Assembly (NCBI RefSeq): GCF_017874215.1
Contig: NZ_JAGGLB010000032.1
Coordinates: 1 to 64,000, forward strand
DNA length: 64,000 nucleotides
DNA from: Paenibacillus eucommiae
GTDB lineage: Bacteria; Bacillota; Bacilli; Paenibacillales; NBRC-103111
Direction of reading: 5' to 3'
The translations under genes and the position numbers were made by a program. Positions 25,734-33,268 of the stretch are shown one piece after another. How positions within the stretch are numbered: position 1 is the stretch's first letter; every line of letters starts with the position of its first letter. Below the pieces are notes generated by a model. The model ran no database searches. It was not told the origin of the DNA and saw only the letters and a program-made list of their open reading frames with translations.

Positions 25734-26126
25734 TCAAAATCCAGAGGTGGCCATTTCAAGATAAATCTTATCAGCTTCTGATATAGAAATATTAAAATGT
25801 TCACTGGCTCTTTTTAAAACTTGCAAGTCATGGATTTCAGGATCGTAATTATCTCCATAATTTGTGATTTGATCAAATTCATCCATCATATATTTATATA
25901 TGGTGGAAATGCTAGCTGAGGTACTGCTACTGGTACTGGTTGTATTATCGGCCCTTACCTCAGATTGAGGCGTAGACTTCAGTAATTCTGAATGATTTTC
26001 TTCTATTTTTGTTACAGTTTTTCTAGCATTTTTTCCGTTGTAATCATCATCGAAAATTACGAAAGCTATCACTACAGTCACGGACACGAACAACAATATT
26101 AAGGGAACTCTACTGCGAGTTTTAAT
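25734..26126 (-). CDS. small membrane-anchored protein, unknown function, apparent ATT start
   Basis: Read from 26126 the protein has about 130 residues: a basic start (KTRSR), one hydrophobic helix (PLILLFVSVTVVIAFVIF), a Ser/Thr-rich linker and a C-terminal domain with IYKYMMDEFDQITN and ISEADKIYLEMATSGF. I do not recognise the family. The standard TTG start at 26096 would cut off the basic residues and has no ribosome site, while AAAAGGGG at 26135-26142 suits ATT at 26126. It is transcribed toward the lipoprotein at 25616, probably as one unit. Confidence 0.5.
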   Translation of the reverse strand: MKTRSRVPLILLFVSVTVVIAFVIFDDDYNGKNARKTVTKIEENHSELLKSTPQSEVRADNTTSTSSSTSASISTIYKYMMDEFDQITNYGDNYDPEIHDLQVLKRASEHFNISISEADKIYLEMATSGF

Positions 26127-26411
26127 GCAATCAACCCCTTTTCTTTATTTATCCTAAATGGGAGTATTTTCAACAAAATCTAGTGTAACAAATATAGGTA
26201 TATTTTACCACAAAAAAGAAAAAATATTATGAATTGAATGAGTATACATTGAAGTATTAATGCAGTATGGATCCTCTTTCTGTCATCACAGAGAGAAAAG
26301 GAACTGGCGAAATTAAGATTCTATAATTAGGTATTAAGAACTGCTAAAAGTAATGAAATTATAATATGATGTAAAAATATGCTATAAATGAACTATGAAA
26401 GGAAGCAATCA

Positions 26412-26979
26412 ATGGCTAGAAGAAAGAGTAAGGCTAAGCAAGAAGAAGAATTTTTAAAAGCTTTATTTGGTTTTGTGATGTTCATATCGTTTTTTGGTAC
26501 ATACTATTTCACTAAGTCAATGTCCATATCTATCGGTGTATCCGTTGTTGCTTTTGCTGTATTAATATCAGTTATGATTATTCAATATATGAACCGAATG
26601 GAAAGGCTAAGGAAATCCGGAATCGCTGATATCGATAAAATGGATGGAAGACAGTTTGAAATATACCTGGGAGGGCTTTTTAAGAATAGAGGTTATGATG
26701 TTAGGGTAACTCGTTCGGCTGGTGATTACGGAGCAGACCTTGTTATTTCAAAGCAAGGAAAGAAGATAGTAGTCCAAGCAAAGCGATATAGCAAGAATGT
26801 AAGAATAGAAGCAGTACAGCAGGTTCAAGGATCTATTCGGCATTACGGAGCAAATGAAGGTTGGGTGGTCTCTAATCAGAATTATACGGAAGCTGCCAAT
26901 GATATTACGTAAAAGCACTAAAGGTGAGTTTTTAGGTTGCAGTACATATCCAAAATGCAGGCATATGCAAATGATTTAG
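26412..26979 (+). pseudogene. Mrr-like restriction endonuclease, truncated, with detached zinc finger
   Basis: An open frame runs 26412-26912 (166 residues). After two membrane helices (about 17-60) comes an Mrr_cat-type nuclease domain with GRQFEIYLGGLFKNRGYDVRV, the catalytic D in GDYGADLVIS and the QAK of VVVQAKRYS-like sequence. The frame stops early, after NYTEAANDIT. In the other frame, 26905-26976 encodes LRKSTKGEFLGCSTYPKC and a short tail, the second half of a topoisomerase-type C4 zinc finger. The missing middle (family end of the nuclease domain and first CxxC) suggests a deletion with frameshift. ATG 26412 has AAAGGAAG upstream. The nuclease core itself looks intact, so residual activity is possible. 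Confidence 0.7.
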
Positions 26980-27014
26980 AGATCTGTGAATAACTACGGG
27001 ATTGCCAAATATCA

Positions 27015-27048
27015 AAACCCTCTTTCCATTGCGGACTGAGGTTTTTTT
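27015..27048 (+). terminator. terminator-like hairpin, copy 2
   Basis: CCTC...TCC-ATTG-CGGA...GAGG is followed by seven T, and the sequence closely matches the hairpin at 24902-24936. It would end transcripts of the broken nuclease gene. Confidence 0.7.
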
Positions 27049-27258
27049 ATTATAAATTTCGAGAAATAATGATGCTTATGGGAATATCGTTGATCCCAGT
27101 TATTGTCTTATGATGTTTGATTAACAATAAAAAGATTCATACAAAAGTAGGTCCTATATAAATTAGAACTACCCAAGTAGAATTAGCTGGAATAGAATGG
27201 TGTTATCGGCAGCTATATACTTAAAATCGAAATTTGTTTCATTAAGGTGGTTCTGCAT

Positions 27259-27936
27259 TTGAAGATAATAATCGGAGTGAGTCTAATCATTTTAGGTCTC
27301 ATGATTTCTCTAGCTACATTTGACCCTCTGTATGTAATGTACAAAGAGAAGCAAATATCTAAAACATTACAAAAAAAATACTTCATTAATGAACCAGATT
27401 ATAATACAAACCACTTTGAGATAAATGGAAATAGTATTGAAATTAACGAGATCCCTAAAGGAGAAAATGTAGCAAATATCCAAGTTTTATTAAACGGAAA
27501 AGTACTTTTCGAACCTATGGATGTACCTGTCTTAGAAGACGAAAAAAGACGATTATGGGTAAACATTTATAGTATTCACAACAGAAAAGAGACAAGTCAC
27601 CAGAACGATCTAACAGCTATTGTACAATCAATGCCACCGAACGCAAAGAGCTGGAATCTTTATTTAATTAATAATCAAAAGAAATTGGAGACTAAACATA
27701 TAACCAATGAAGACCGTTTTAACAATGAGAATATTTCAGATGATTACCTAGATATACATTTAATAAAAATAACCACTTCTGCAATGATTGGGTATAAGTC
27801 TGATATTAATTATGCTTCGATTAATCCTCTCGCTTATGTTATTCCCAGGGTTATTTTTATTTTCGGAATTGTCCTCATTGTAGTAGGAATCTTGTTTTTC
27901 TTGAGCGCACGTAAATTGAAAAAGGAAATTAAATGA
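27259..27936 (+). CDS. hypothetical protein with two terminal membrane helices
   Basis: The 225-residue product starts with a membrane helix (about 3-22), has an extracellular or periplasm-facing central region of about 160 residues, and ends with a second helix (about 195-215) and a Lys-rich tail. I know no family for it. The E3 ligase-like GIDE fold of similar topology is a weak possibility only. TTG 27259 is chosen because AGGTGG lies eight bases upstream, whereas GTG 27247 is inside that ribosome site. The codons are AT-rich compared with the core genes. About 175 bases follow with no other feature. Confidence 0.6.
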   Translation: MKIIIGVSLIILGLMISLATFDPLYVMYKEKQISKTLQKKYFINEPDYNTNHFEINGNSIEINEIPKGENVANIQVLLNGKVLFEPMDVPVLEDEKRRLWVNIYSIHNRKETSHQNDLTAIVQSMPPNAKSWNLYLINNQKKLETKHITNEDRFNNENISDDYLDIHLIKITTSAMIGYKSDINYASINPLAYVIPRVIFIFGIVLIVVGILFFLSARKLKKEIK

Positions 27937-28115
27937 ATAGCTGATAAAAGTGAATTTTATTCTTTTTGAGTTGAAGTACCGAAAGTGCTTGCTGAACTAA
28001 CGAGAGATTTAAGTTAACAAGAAACGCGGGACAGAACGGAAATTTTATGGTAATGTATTGACTGCTTGGTGAAATAATCGATGGCTAAGTACAGAAAAAT
28101 GTCAGGAGGTATATA

Positions 28116-28490
28116 GTGTCCAGAAGATTGTTTATTTTTACATTGTTTTTATCCCTATTGATTACTCTGTCAGCATGTGGAACGAATAAATCAGATATTT
28201 TGAAAGAACTAACAAGTAATGAGAATGGTAAGTTGTCGATGCCCCTCTTTTCTAGTTCAGCGGATTATGAATATCAAGTTCTCGAAGTCATAAATTCGGA
28301 ACCTAAATTACTTGAGCAAGTTGAAAAAAGCCAAATATATAGAACAAAGGATGAGCATAAGTGGTTAAAAAGGTTAGGAGTAGAATCTAAGTATCCAGAT
28401 AATCTCGTTCTTATCTTTGATGATAAAGAACTTCTATTCCAAACCCACAATCCAGAAGAATTACGAGAATTTGCAAAAAAACTTAAATGA
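28116..28490 (+). CDS. small lipoprotein of unknown function
   Basis: The 124-residue product has a clear lipoprotein signal: SRR, a hydrophobic stretch and LSAC with the lipid cysteine at residue 21. The mature part contains LEVINSEPKLLEQVEKSQIYRTKDEHKW and a C-terminal LVLIFDDKELLFQTHNPEELREFAKKL. I do not recognise the family. GTG 28116 follows AGGAGG at the ideal distance. A good terminator follows, so it is a single-gene unit in the island. Confidence 0.7.
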   Translation: MSRRLFIFTLFLSLLITLSACGTNKSDILKELTSNENGKLSMPLFSSSADYEYQVLEVINSEPKLLEQVEKSQIYRTKDEHKWLKRLGVESKYPDNLVLIFDDKELLFQTHNPEELREFAKKLK

Positions 28491-28512
28491 AACGAAAAGT
28501 GAATAATTTATT

Positions 28513-28546
28513 GCCTCATTTCTGAAAATGGAATGAGGTTTTTTAT
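28513..28546 (+). terminator. terminator after the 28116 lipoprotein gene
   Basis: CCTCATT pairs with AATGAGG around a loop of about 11 bases, followed by six T. Confidence 0.85.
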
Positions 28547-28561
28547 TATGAAAGGACAAAA

Positions 28562-28765
28562 ATAATATCAATCTCTGCAATCGTTACAGCCTATGTTGGT
28601 GTGTTTAAGAGACTAGGGATTTTACCAAGTAAGTATCTTCCTTTTGTTGCTGTGGACATAGCTTTTCTTTTTGTAATAACACCTGTATTATTACAGGATA
28701 AATTTATTAAGATCGTCCATCGGACTAGGAGCTACAGGTGTTTATACTCTCTCAAAAAGTAAGCA
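28562..28765 (+). pseudogene. frameshifted phage holin-like remnant
   Basis: Frame one (28562-28762) reads IVTAYVGVFKRLGILPSKYL, then a hydrophobic VAVDIAFLFVITPVLL, then degrades after QDKFIKIV. From about 28712 another frame continues with IGLGATGVYTLSKSK. Joined, they give the layout of small phage holins: helix, a short loop with KYLPF, a second helix, and a GLGATGVY segment near the end. No start codon or ribosome site remains. The holin assignment is by resemblance only. Confidence 0.45.
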
Positions 28766-28906
28766 GATGACATTGAAGGTAATAAATAAATTATATTTTT
28801 TTCATCTGACTATTTATAAAATTAGTTTACTTAAATACATGAACAAGTACGAGTACACCGTACTACTTACGGAACTAACTGGGAGTTATACCTAATAAGA
28901 TTATTA

Positions 28907-28935
28907 TTTACATGCGAACAAATGTACGGTATAAT
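28907..28935 (+). promoter_or_regulatory. promoter with LexA-like box in the spacer
   Basis: TTTACA at 28907-28912 and TATAAT at 28930-28935 are 17 bases apart. CGAACAAATGTACG at 28915-28928 fills the spacer and differs from the Bacillus SOS consensus CGAAC-N4-GTTCG in one position. It precedes the VOC gene at 28974, so this gene may be damage-inducible. Confidence 0.6.
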
Positions 28936-28973
28936 TACTGGGTAAATATGGTATTAAGGAGGAAGAAAATCAA

Positions 28974-29435
28974 ATGAGTGAGTCAGTAGAAGAGGTAACC
29001 ACAGAACAGCGGAGAGGGAAATTCGGAGGAACATTTCCAGTCCGTTTAGTGTCAGACTTTAAGAAATCTCAAGAATATTATCGTGATGTACTTGGTTTTC
29101 AAGAAATTAGTGTTTGGGGACACGTAACACGTGACGAGATGACAGTTATTTTGCAACAGGCGGTTTCATCTGCTGATGTGCGACCTAACGCTGTATCAAA
29201 AAAGCGTCAAATTGGTGAATTCGAAGGTCCTGATCAATCATGGGACTCGTTTGTACATGTTGAATGGGACGATTTAGATCTCATAGTGGAAGAAGTACGT
29301 AGTAAAGGTGGAATAATTGCAGTAGAACCATTTTTTAAAGCACACAATGGATGGGAGTTTAGGAACGCAATCCTACAAGATCTTGACGGATATAACATTG
29401 TACTAGGCGGGATGCGTAAGCCTGCTCAGGGTTGA
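28974..29435 (+). CDS. VOC (glyoxalase/bleomycin-resistance fold) family protein
   Basis: The 153-residue protein contains one VOC domain: FPVRLVSDFKKSQEYYRDVLGFQ begins the first beta-alpha-beta module, and HVEWDDLDLIVEEVRSKGG and ILQDLDGYNIVLGG end the second. The family includes metal-dependent lyases, dioxygenases and drug-binding proteins; the substrate is not evident. A strong AAGGAGG ribosome site precedes the ATG. A LexA-like box in its promoter suggests SOS control. A second VOC gene follows. Confidence 0.8.
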   Translation: MSESVEEVTTEQRRGKFGGTFPVRLVSDFKKSQEYYRDVLGFQEISVWGHVTRDEMTVILQQAVSSADVRPNAVSKKRQIGEFEGPDQSWDSFVHVEWDDLDLIVEEVRSKGGIIAVEPFFKAHNGWEFRNAILQDLDGYNIVLGGMRKPAQG

Positions 29436-29518
29436 GATCTGACAAAAATAGGAAACGATCCACTGCGACCTGCTATCTTATATGGGAAAACAATACTATA
29501 TAGTGGGAGAGGATTATT

Positions 29519-30235
29519 ATTGTTAATGAGGTAAAGAAGGTACTACTGAATTGGGATGAGCTACAGTCTAAACCGCTTTCTACACCAATATTGAAACGTA
29601 TATCATGCCTTTATGTGCCAGCAACAGACCCAGTAAAGACGGAAGCTTGGTTCGCACAGCATTTTGGTTTGGTCAAGGGAGGATGGCCGTGGATTACACT
29701 TCAAAATGGGATGGAAATCATGTTTGTAAAGGCGGAAAAGGGTCAGTTAATGAATTTTCAAACCGATGAATGGGGAGCAGGTCCTGGACATCAAATGAAT
29801 ATGCTGGCCTTTGAAGTAATCGATATTAACGAGGTGTATCACTCCTTGAAAGATGGTGGTGTGGAGGTAGGTAATTTAGTTGATAATGGGGGCTGTGGAA
29901 TAGGCTTCGATTTCTTTGATCCGGATGGTAACAAATTTGTCGCTTGGGAGCTGCAGACGATAGTAAGGCGAAATCCTGCAGGAGCGAATAGCCTGTCATG
30001 GAAAGAACGATTAAAGGTAGACAATTGTTATTTTGATTCAAACGTAGATTCATTTTTAACGATGGTTACCAGTGGCTCTCTTGGAGCTTCGCGACGCATA
30101 CTTATCCCAGAGTACAACAGTCTGCTTGAATCCGAAGGAATATATCTGAAAGAGCTCCTAGATGCATTAGTTCAGTTTAGCAAACAGAATCCTGAACATG
30201 CGTTTCGGATTTTTTTTCGGGAAGAATTTGTTTAA
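29519..30235 (+). CDS. VOC-domain protein with unknown C-terminal extension
   Basis: A VOC domain spans about residues 27-145 (numbered from 29519), from RISCLYVPATDPVKTEAWFA to GFDFFDPDGNKFVAWE. An 80-residue tail with LLDALVQFSKQNPEHAFRIF is unlike other VOC proteins I know. The conventional start is TTG 29591, without a ribosome site and right at the domain edge. GGGAGAGG at 29505-29512 is placed for ATT 29519, giving a 24-residue extension (VNEVKKVLLNWDELQSKPLS) that looks like normal coding sequence. The ATT start is inference. Confidence 0.65.
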   Translation: MVNEVKKVLLNWDELQSKPLSTPILKRISCLYVPATDPVKTEAWFAQHFGLVKGGWPWITLQNGMEIMFVKAEKGQLMNFQTDEWGAGPGHQMNMLAFEVIDINEVYHSLKDGGVEVGNLVDNGGCGIGFDFFDPDGNKFVAWELQTIVRRNPAGANSLSWKERLKVDNCYFDSNVDSFLTMVTSGSLGASRRILIPEYNSLLESEGIYLKELLDALVQFSKQNPEHAFRIFFREEFV

Positions 30236-30291
30236 GAAATATTAATTCCGAAGGGGGACGAGAACTTTGTCCTTCCTTTTCATATCAGCAA

Positions 30292-30522
30292 CTAAAATTT
30301 AAGAGAGATTGAAACATCGTTAAAGTTAATAAAGGTAGCATCAAATCCTCTCAGGTCTTCATTTGCAAGATAGGAAATCTCCTCCAACCAAGAGAAAAAC
30401 CCTTGCAGGCTATCCATATTAGATTGTTGTTCGTACGATTGAAATTGAGAAGAGGGAAGGGGGTGGAAGAGCGTTAGCGCCCCGCCTTTAAAGATTGGTT
30501 CAAACCTCCACATCCATGCCAC
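30292..30522 (-). other. short open frame, possible gene fragment
   Basis: A 76-codon frame ends in LQGFFSWLEEISYLANEDL and FDATFINFNDVSISLKF, which reads like the natural C-terminus of a protein. A stop codon lies directly upstream and no ribosome site is seen, so it may be the remnant of a longer gene. I do not recognise it. The rest of 30236-30693 holds nothing else I can support. Confidence 0.25.
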
Positions 30523-30693
30523 TCAAGGGAACAATTCTTTAACAGCGGATGGAACCCACAGCCACTCCCTGCATGCACCATACGTCACGAACATGCACAT
30601 CAAAGGCCACAGCAAGGCGTTTTGCTTATGTGGGGCAGATTTGTTCTATCAAAATCCAGGGTCTCGATATTATTCTTATTGGGATTGAGGGCT

Positions 30694-30861
30694 CTATATT
30701 TCTTCTCTGATCATATCTCTATCTGCCAGGAGGTAGTAAACTTCACCAGTAACCCCATAAACGACTATACGGCCAGTGTCGTCGTAGTCCATGTCATTGA
30801 TATCCTCATGGGTGATAGTTAGCAGCTTGTTAGTCTCTTTATGAATCACTTGGTATTCCAT
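30694..30861 (-). CDS. small hypothetical protein (55 residues)
   Basis: MEYQVIHKETNKLLTI begins an acidic small protein ending in YYLLADRDMIREEI. ATG 30861 has GAGGAGG six bases upstream, a very good ribosome site that overrides the in-frame ATG at 30876. I do not recognise a family. It sits directly downstream of the broken ligase gene on the same strand. Confidence 0.6.
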   Translation of the reverse strand: MEYQVIHKETNKLLTITHEDINDMDYDDTGRIVVYGVTGEVYYLLADRDMIREEI

Positions 30862-30882
30862 AATCAACCTCCTCATTTCATA

Positions 30883-31602
30883 TCACAAAATCGTCAACCG
30901 CGGCGTGACTACCAGTTCTATTACCCAACAAGATTGCATGCTTCCATTATCTGAAGACACTGAAGTGAACCATCCGCAGTCATTCTTCCGCTAGCCTTTA
31001 ATATTATCATCAGCATAAGTCCGGTTGATAATCTTTTGCCAGGCATTCGATTTGCCGCTTACATACACGCTATTTTTTCGTTTGGCAATAATACCCTCCA
31101 TGTTTTTATCACAAATTGTTTTGTATAGATCGTTTCCATGCTCCTCAACGTATGTTACATCTGAATACCTAGGGCTTGATGTAAATACCGACTCTAAAAT
31201 GGATTTTCGTTTGATAAGCGGAAGGCCTCTCAGATCTCGGTTGTTATATCGCAAAATATCAAAACAAAAGAATGTTACAGGCTGATGCACCATAGCGGCT
31301 TTGATACGTGCTTTTTTGGTTATCTTTGATCTCTCCTGCATGTGCTCAGAATTAATGTCACCTGTCTCCGGATCTATAACGGTACCTTCTCCATCAAGGA
31401 TTACATCCCCATCAATCGGAACATTCCATAGTTCTGGATATAACCTTGTAACTTCATTGCCATGACGTGTGAAAATGCGGGTTTCTCTATTGTTCTTGAA
31501 TATTAAGAGCCTTCGTCCATCTATCTTTGGTTCGTATATGTATTCGACGGAATCGAAAGGTTCTTTCGTTGTTTCAAGCAACATTGGTGAAATAAGTAAC
31601 AT
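30883..31602 (-). pseudogene. ATP-dependent DNA ligase interrupted by an in-frame TAG
   Basis: Residues 1-203 form an adenylation domain: the nucleotidyl lysine in EPKIDGRR, DGEGTVIDPETGD, FFCFDIL, EGIIAKRK and WQKIINRTYAD. The frame then meets TAG at 30991-30993, but continues in the same frame with RKNDCGWFTSVSSDN and WVIELVVTP to a second stop at 30883. In phage-type ligases such as B. subtilis YoqV the stop position is a Tyr in a GYxKND-like segment, so a Tyr codon has probably mutated to TAG. The expected last 50-60 residues are also missing. AGAGGTG precedes the ATG and a TATAAT lies at 31622-31627 on this strand. Confidence 0.75.
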
Positions 31603-31747
31603 AGTTATACACCTCTATGCCAATTATAACGTGAGAAGCTGCATTTAGAATCCGGAAAGTATTACCGCTTGACAGGACGATGTTGACAGAAAATGTGATG
31701 GTACATGATAGATTGTTCGATATTTTGCCGCTTTGGAACAAAGTTTG

Positions 31748-31771
31748 CCCCACTAGCAAGAGCTAGTGGGG
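31748..31771. other. perfect 10-bp hairpin
   Basis: CCCCACTAGC and GCTAGTGGGG flank an AAGA loop. No T-run follows on either strand, so a simple terminator is unlikely; it may be a protein-binding palindrome or an RNA fold in the ligase leader region. Confidence 0.6.
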
Positions 31772-31794
31772 TGCTGTGAATTTACGGCTTGGGT

Positions 31795-31823
31795 ATAACC
31801 TACAGTGCAGGATAACCTACAGT
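31795..31823. repeat. 12-bp direct repeat with 17-bp period
   Basis: ATAACCTACAGT occurs at 31795-31806 and 31812-31823, separated by five bases, immediately downstream of the YjcZ-like gene stop. Confidence 0.7.
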
Positions 31824-31824
31824 A

Positions 31825-31920
31825 TTACCAGCAAAGCGTGCAAGCGATGATAACTAGGAGGATGAAGAGGACCAGAATTTCTGCGGTGTTTGTGCGACGG
31901 TGAAGAATCTCCTCTGACAT
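31825..31920 (-). CDS. YjcZ-like small hydrophobic (sporulation-type) peptide
   Basis: A 31-residue peptide, MSEEILHRRTNTAEILVLFI then a hydrophobic run ending in TLCW, has a polar first half and one membrane helix. The ILVLFILLVII core resembles the YjcZ family of tiny Bacillales spore-associated proteins. AAGGGGTGG lies before the ATG at 31920. The unusual C-terminal Cys pair and Trp are not typical of the family. It is the only gene in this part of the island that looks fully intact. Confidence 0.6.
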   Translation of the reverse strand: MSEEILHRRTNTAEILVLFILLVIIACTLCW

Positions 31921-32102
31921 ATTCGCCACCCCTTTCAAGGAAAATGTGATTACTCCATCAATATACGCAGATTCTACAATATTGATTGGACATGTAAACA
32001 GGAAAGGGATAATTTTATTAATTAATTAGCATGGGTGACCGAATGTACCTCATTACAAGTATGAATAAATTTTTTGGGTGAAAATTACCAGGATCTTTCA
32101 TA

Positions 32103-32154
32103 TTGCATGTTCGTGTTTTGTTCGTATATAATGAGGTATGCAAACAAATGTTTG
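32103..32154 (+). promoter_or_regulatory. promoter and LexA-like box of the WYL-like gene
   Basis: TTGCAT at 32103-32108 and TATAAT at 32127-32132 are 18 bases apart. AAACAAATGTTTG at 32142-32154, just after the expected start point, is close to the GAACAAACGTTTG boxes near lexA. The predicted transcript start near 32138 rules out the ATG at that position as a normal start. Confidence 0.55.
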
Positions 32155-32167
32155 GGGGTTGGCCAAA

Positions 32168-32361
32168 ATGCAGAAATATATAGGTCAAGTAATGGAAATC
32201 ATATATCTGGACCATTATGGCAAGTTATCACAACGAAAAATAGAAATCCGGACTGTTCGTGGTAGTATGGTGTTCGCGTTTTGTTTGGAGAAGCGAAAAA
32301 TGCGCACGTTCCGTGTAGAAATATATTAGCAATACAGAAGTTAAAGCAATCTGTTGGATGA
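32168..32361 (+). pseudogene. small WYL-like protein with a -1 frameshift near its end
   Basis: The open frame encodes 53 residues, MQKYIGQVMEIIYLDHYGKL through CLEKRKMRTFRVE, a layout I associate with short WYL-type proteins (GQVxEIIYxD, IExRxVRGxxVxAxCL, RxFRVE). It ends after FRVEIY. In the -1 frame the bases after GAA (318-320) read NILAIQKLKQSVG, which fits the family ending FRVENILA. One lost A near 32320 would explain this. The ribosome site is weak. Assignment by resemblance; function unknown. Confidence 0.55.
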
Positions 32362-32419
32362 TGTCTCCCCGGTAATCGATGCTGTGGTTAAGTTTTTACT
32401 AATAAAATAAAACAATTTA

Positions 32420-32460
32420 AGCCCGTCGGCATGGAGGTGATAGTCCTCAGCCGACGGGCT
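32420..32460 (-). terminator. terminator of lexA
   Basis: AGCCCGTCGGC and GCCGACGGGCT form an 11-base-pair perfect stem with a further GAGG/CCTC pairing inside the loop. On the minus strand it is followed by TTAAATTGTTTTATTTTA, which suits termination of lexA. Confidence 0.85.
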
Positions 32461-32490
32461 CTATTTGTCATGAATGTGGATTGCTTGATT

Positions 32491-33111
32491 TCAATAAATA
32501 TCACGGAAAAGACCGATTACTCTCCCTAGAATGGAAACTTGTTTTAGTAAAATAGGTTCCAGGGCGGCATTCTCAGGCTGAAGCCTGATATGATCCTTTT
32601 CTTTAAAGAAGCGTTTGACGGTTGCCTCATCTTCTTCAGTCATGGCTACAACGATATCTCCATTGTCAGCTGTCTGTTGTTGTCGGACGATTACATAGTC
32701 TCCGTTATGAATGCCTGCATCTATCATGCTGTCGCCTACAACGCTTAACATAAATACGTTGTAATCCCCGACATAGTGGGAGGGAAGTGGGAAATAATCC
32801 TCTATATTCTCGGCAGCCGTAATCGGCACACCTGCAGTGACTTTACCGATAAGAGGAACTTTGGCTACAGTATTTGCAAAATTAGAGGAACCGTCTTCCA
32901 AGCCTAAAATTTCGATTGCTCTCGGTTTGGTAGGATCCCGGCGGATCATGCCTTTCTTTTCGAGCCGCTCCAGATGGCCGTGTACGGTAGAACTGGAAGC
33001 CAGCCCAACTGCTTCGCCAATTTCTCTAACGGAGGGCGGATACCCCTTATCCTTAACCTCTGTTTTAATAAATTGTAATATAGCTTGTTGACGTTGTGAG
33101 ATTTTGTTCAA
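32491..33111 (-). CDS. lexA: SOS repressor LexA
   Basis: LexA represses the DNA-damage response and cleaves itself when RecA filaments form. The 206-residue protein has an N-terminal winged helix (SVREIGEAVGLASSSTVHGHL), the cleavage bond A93-G94 in VTAGVP, catalytic Ser128 in VVGDSMIDAG and Lys166 in EATVKRFF. It is divergent from yneA, and three SOS boxes lie between them, so it controls itself and yneA. Confidence 0.98.
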   Translation of the reverse strand: MNKISQRQQAILQFIKTEVKDKGYPPSVREIGEAVGLASSSTVHGHLERLEKKGMIRRDPTKPRAIEILGLEDGSSNFANTVAKVPLIGKVTAGVPITAAENIEDYFPLPSHYVGDYNVFMLSVVGDSMIDAGIHNGDYVIVRQQQTADNGDIVVAMTEEDEATVKRFFKEKDHIRLQPENAALEPILLKQVSILGRVIGLFRDIY

Positions 33112-33170
33112 AGGTTATCACTCCAATCTATGGGAATCTTTACAGAGAGTATAACATAGAACCGGAGTTC

Positions 33171-33256
33171 GTACAAACGTTAGTTCTAACTTTTTGTTGA
33201 CACAAACGTTTGTTCTTGTTATTCTGTGATTAGAACAAAATAGAACAAACGTTTGG
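33171..33256. promoter_or_regulatory. three SOS (LexA) boxes between lexA and yneA
   Basis: The 13-mer GAACAAACGTTTG occurs at 33243-33255 on the plus strand and, on the minus strand, within 33200-33215 (ACACAAACGTTTGTTC). A third copy with one change is at 33171-33186. The middle box fills the spacer of a yneA promoter: TTGACA at 33197-33202, 17 bases, TATTCT at 33220-33225. This matches the Bacillus CGAAC-N4-GTTCG type. Confidence 0.9.
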
Positions 33257-33268
33257 GAGATGAATTAT

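Noticed and set aside
25586..25804. 72-codon minus-strand frame between the two lipoprotein/membrane genes
   Set aside because: It overlaps both neighbours, has no ribosome site and reads like noncoding AT-rich sequence.
31574..31759. 61-codon minus-strand frame upstream of the ligase
   Set aside because: It overlaps the ligase promoter and ribosome site and has no coding character.
32138..32167. Upstream ATG of the WYL-like gene
   Set aside because: It coincides with the expected transcript start after TATAAT and would make the mRNA leaderless; the family-like sequence begins at ATG 32168.
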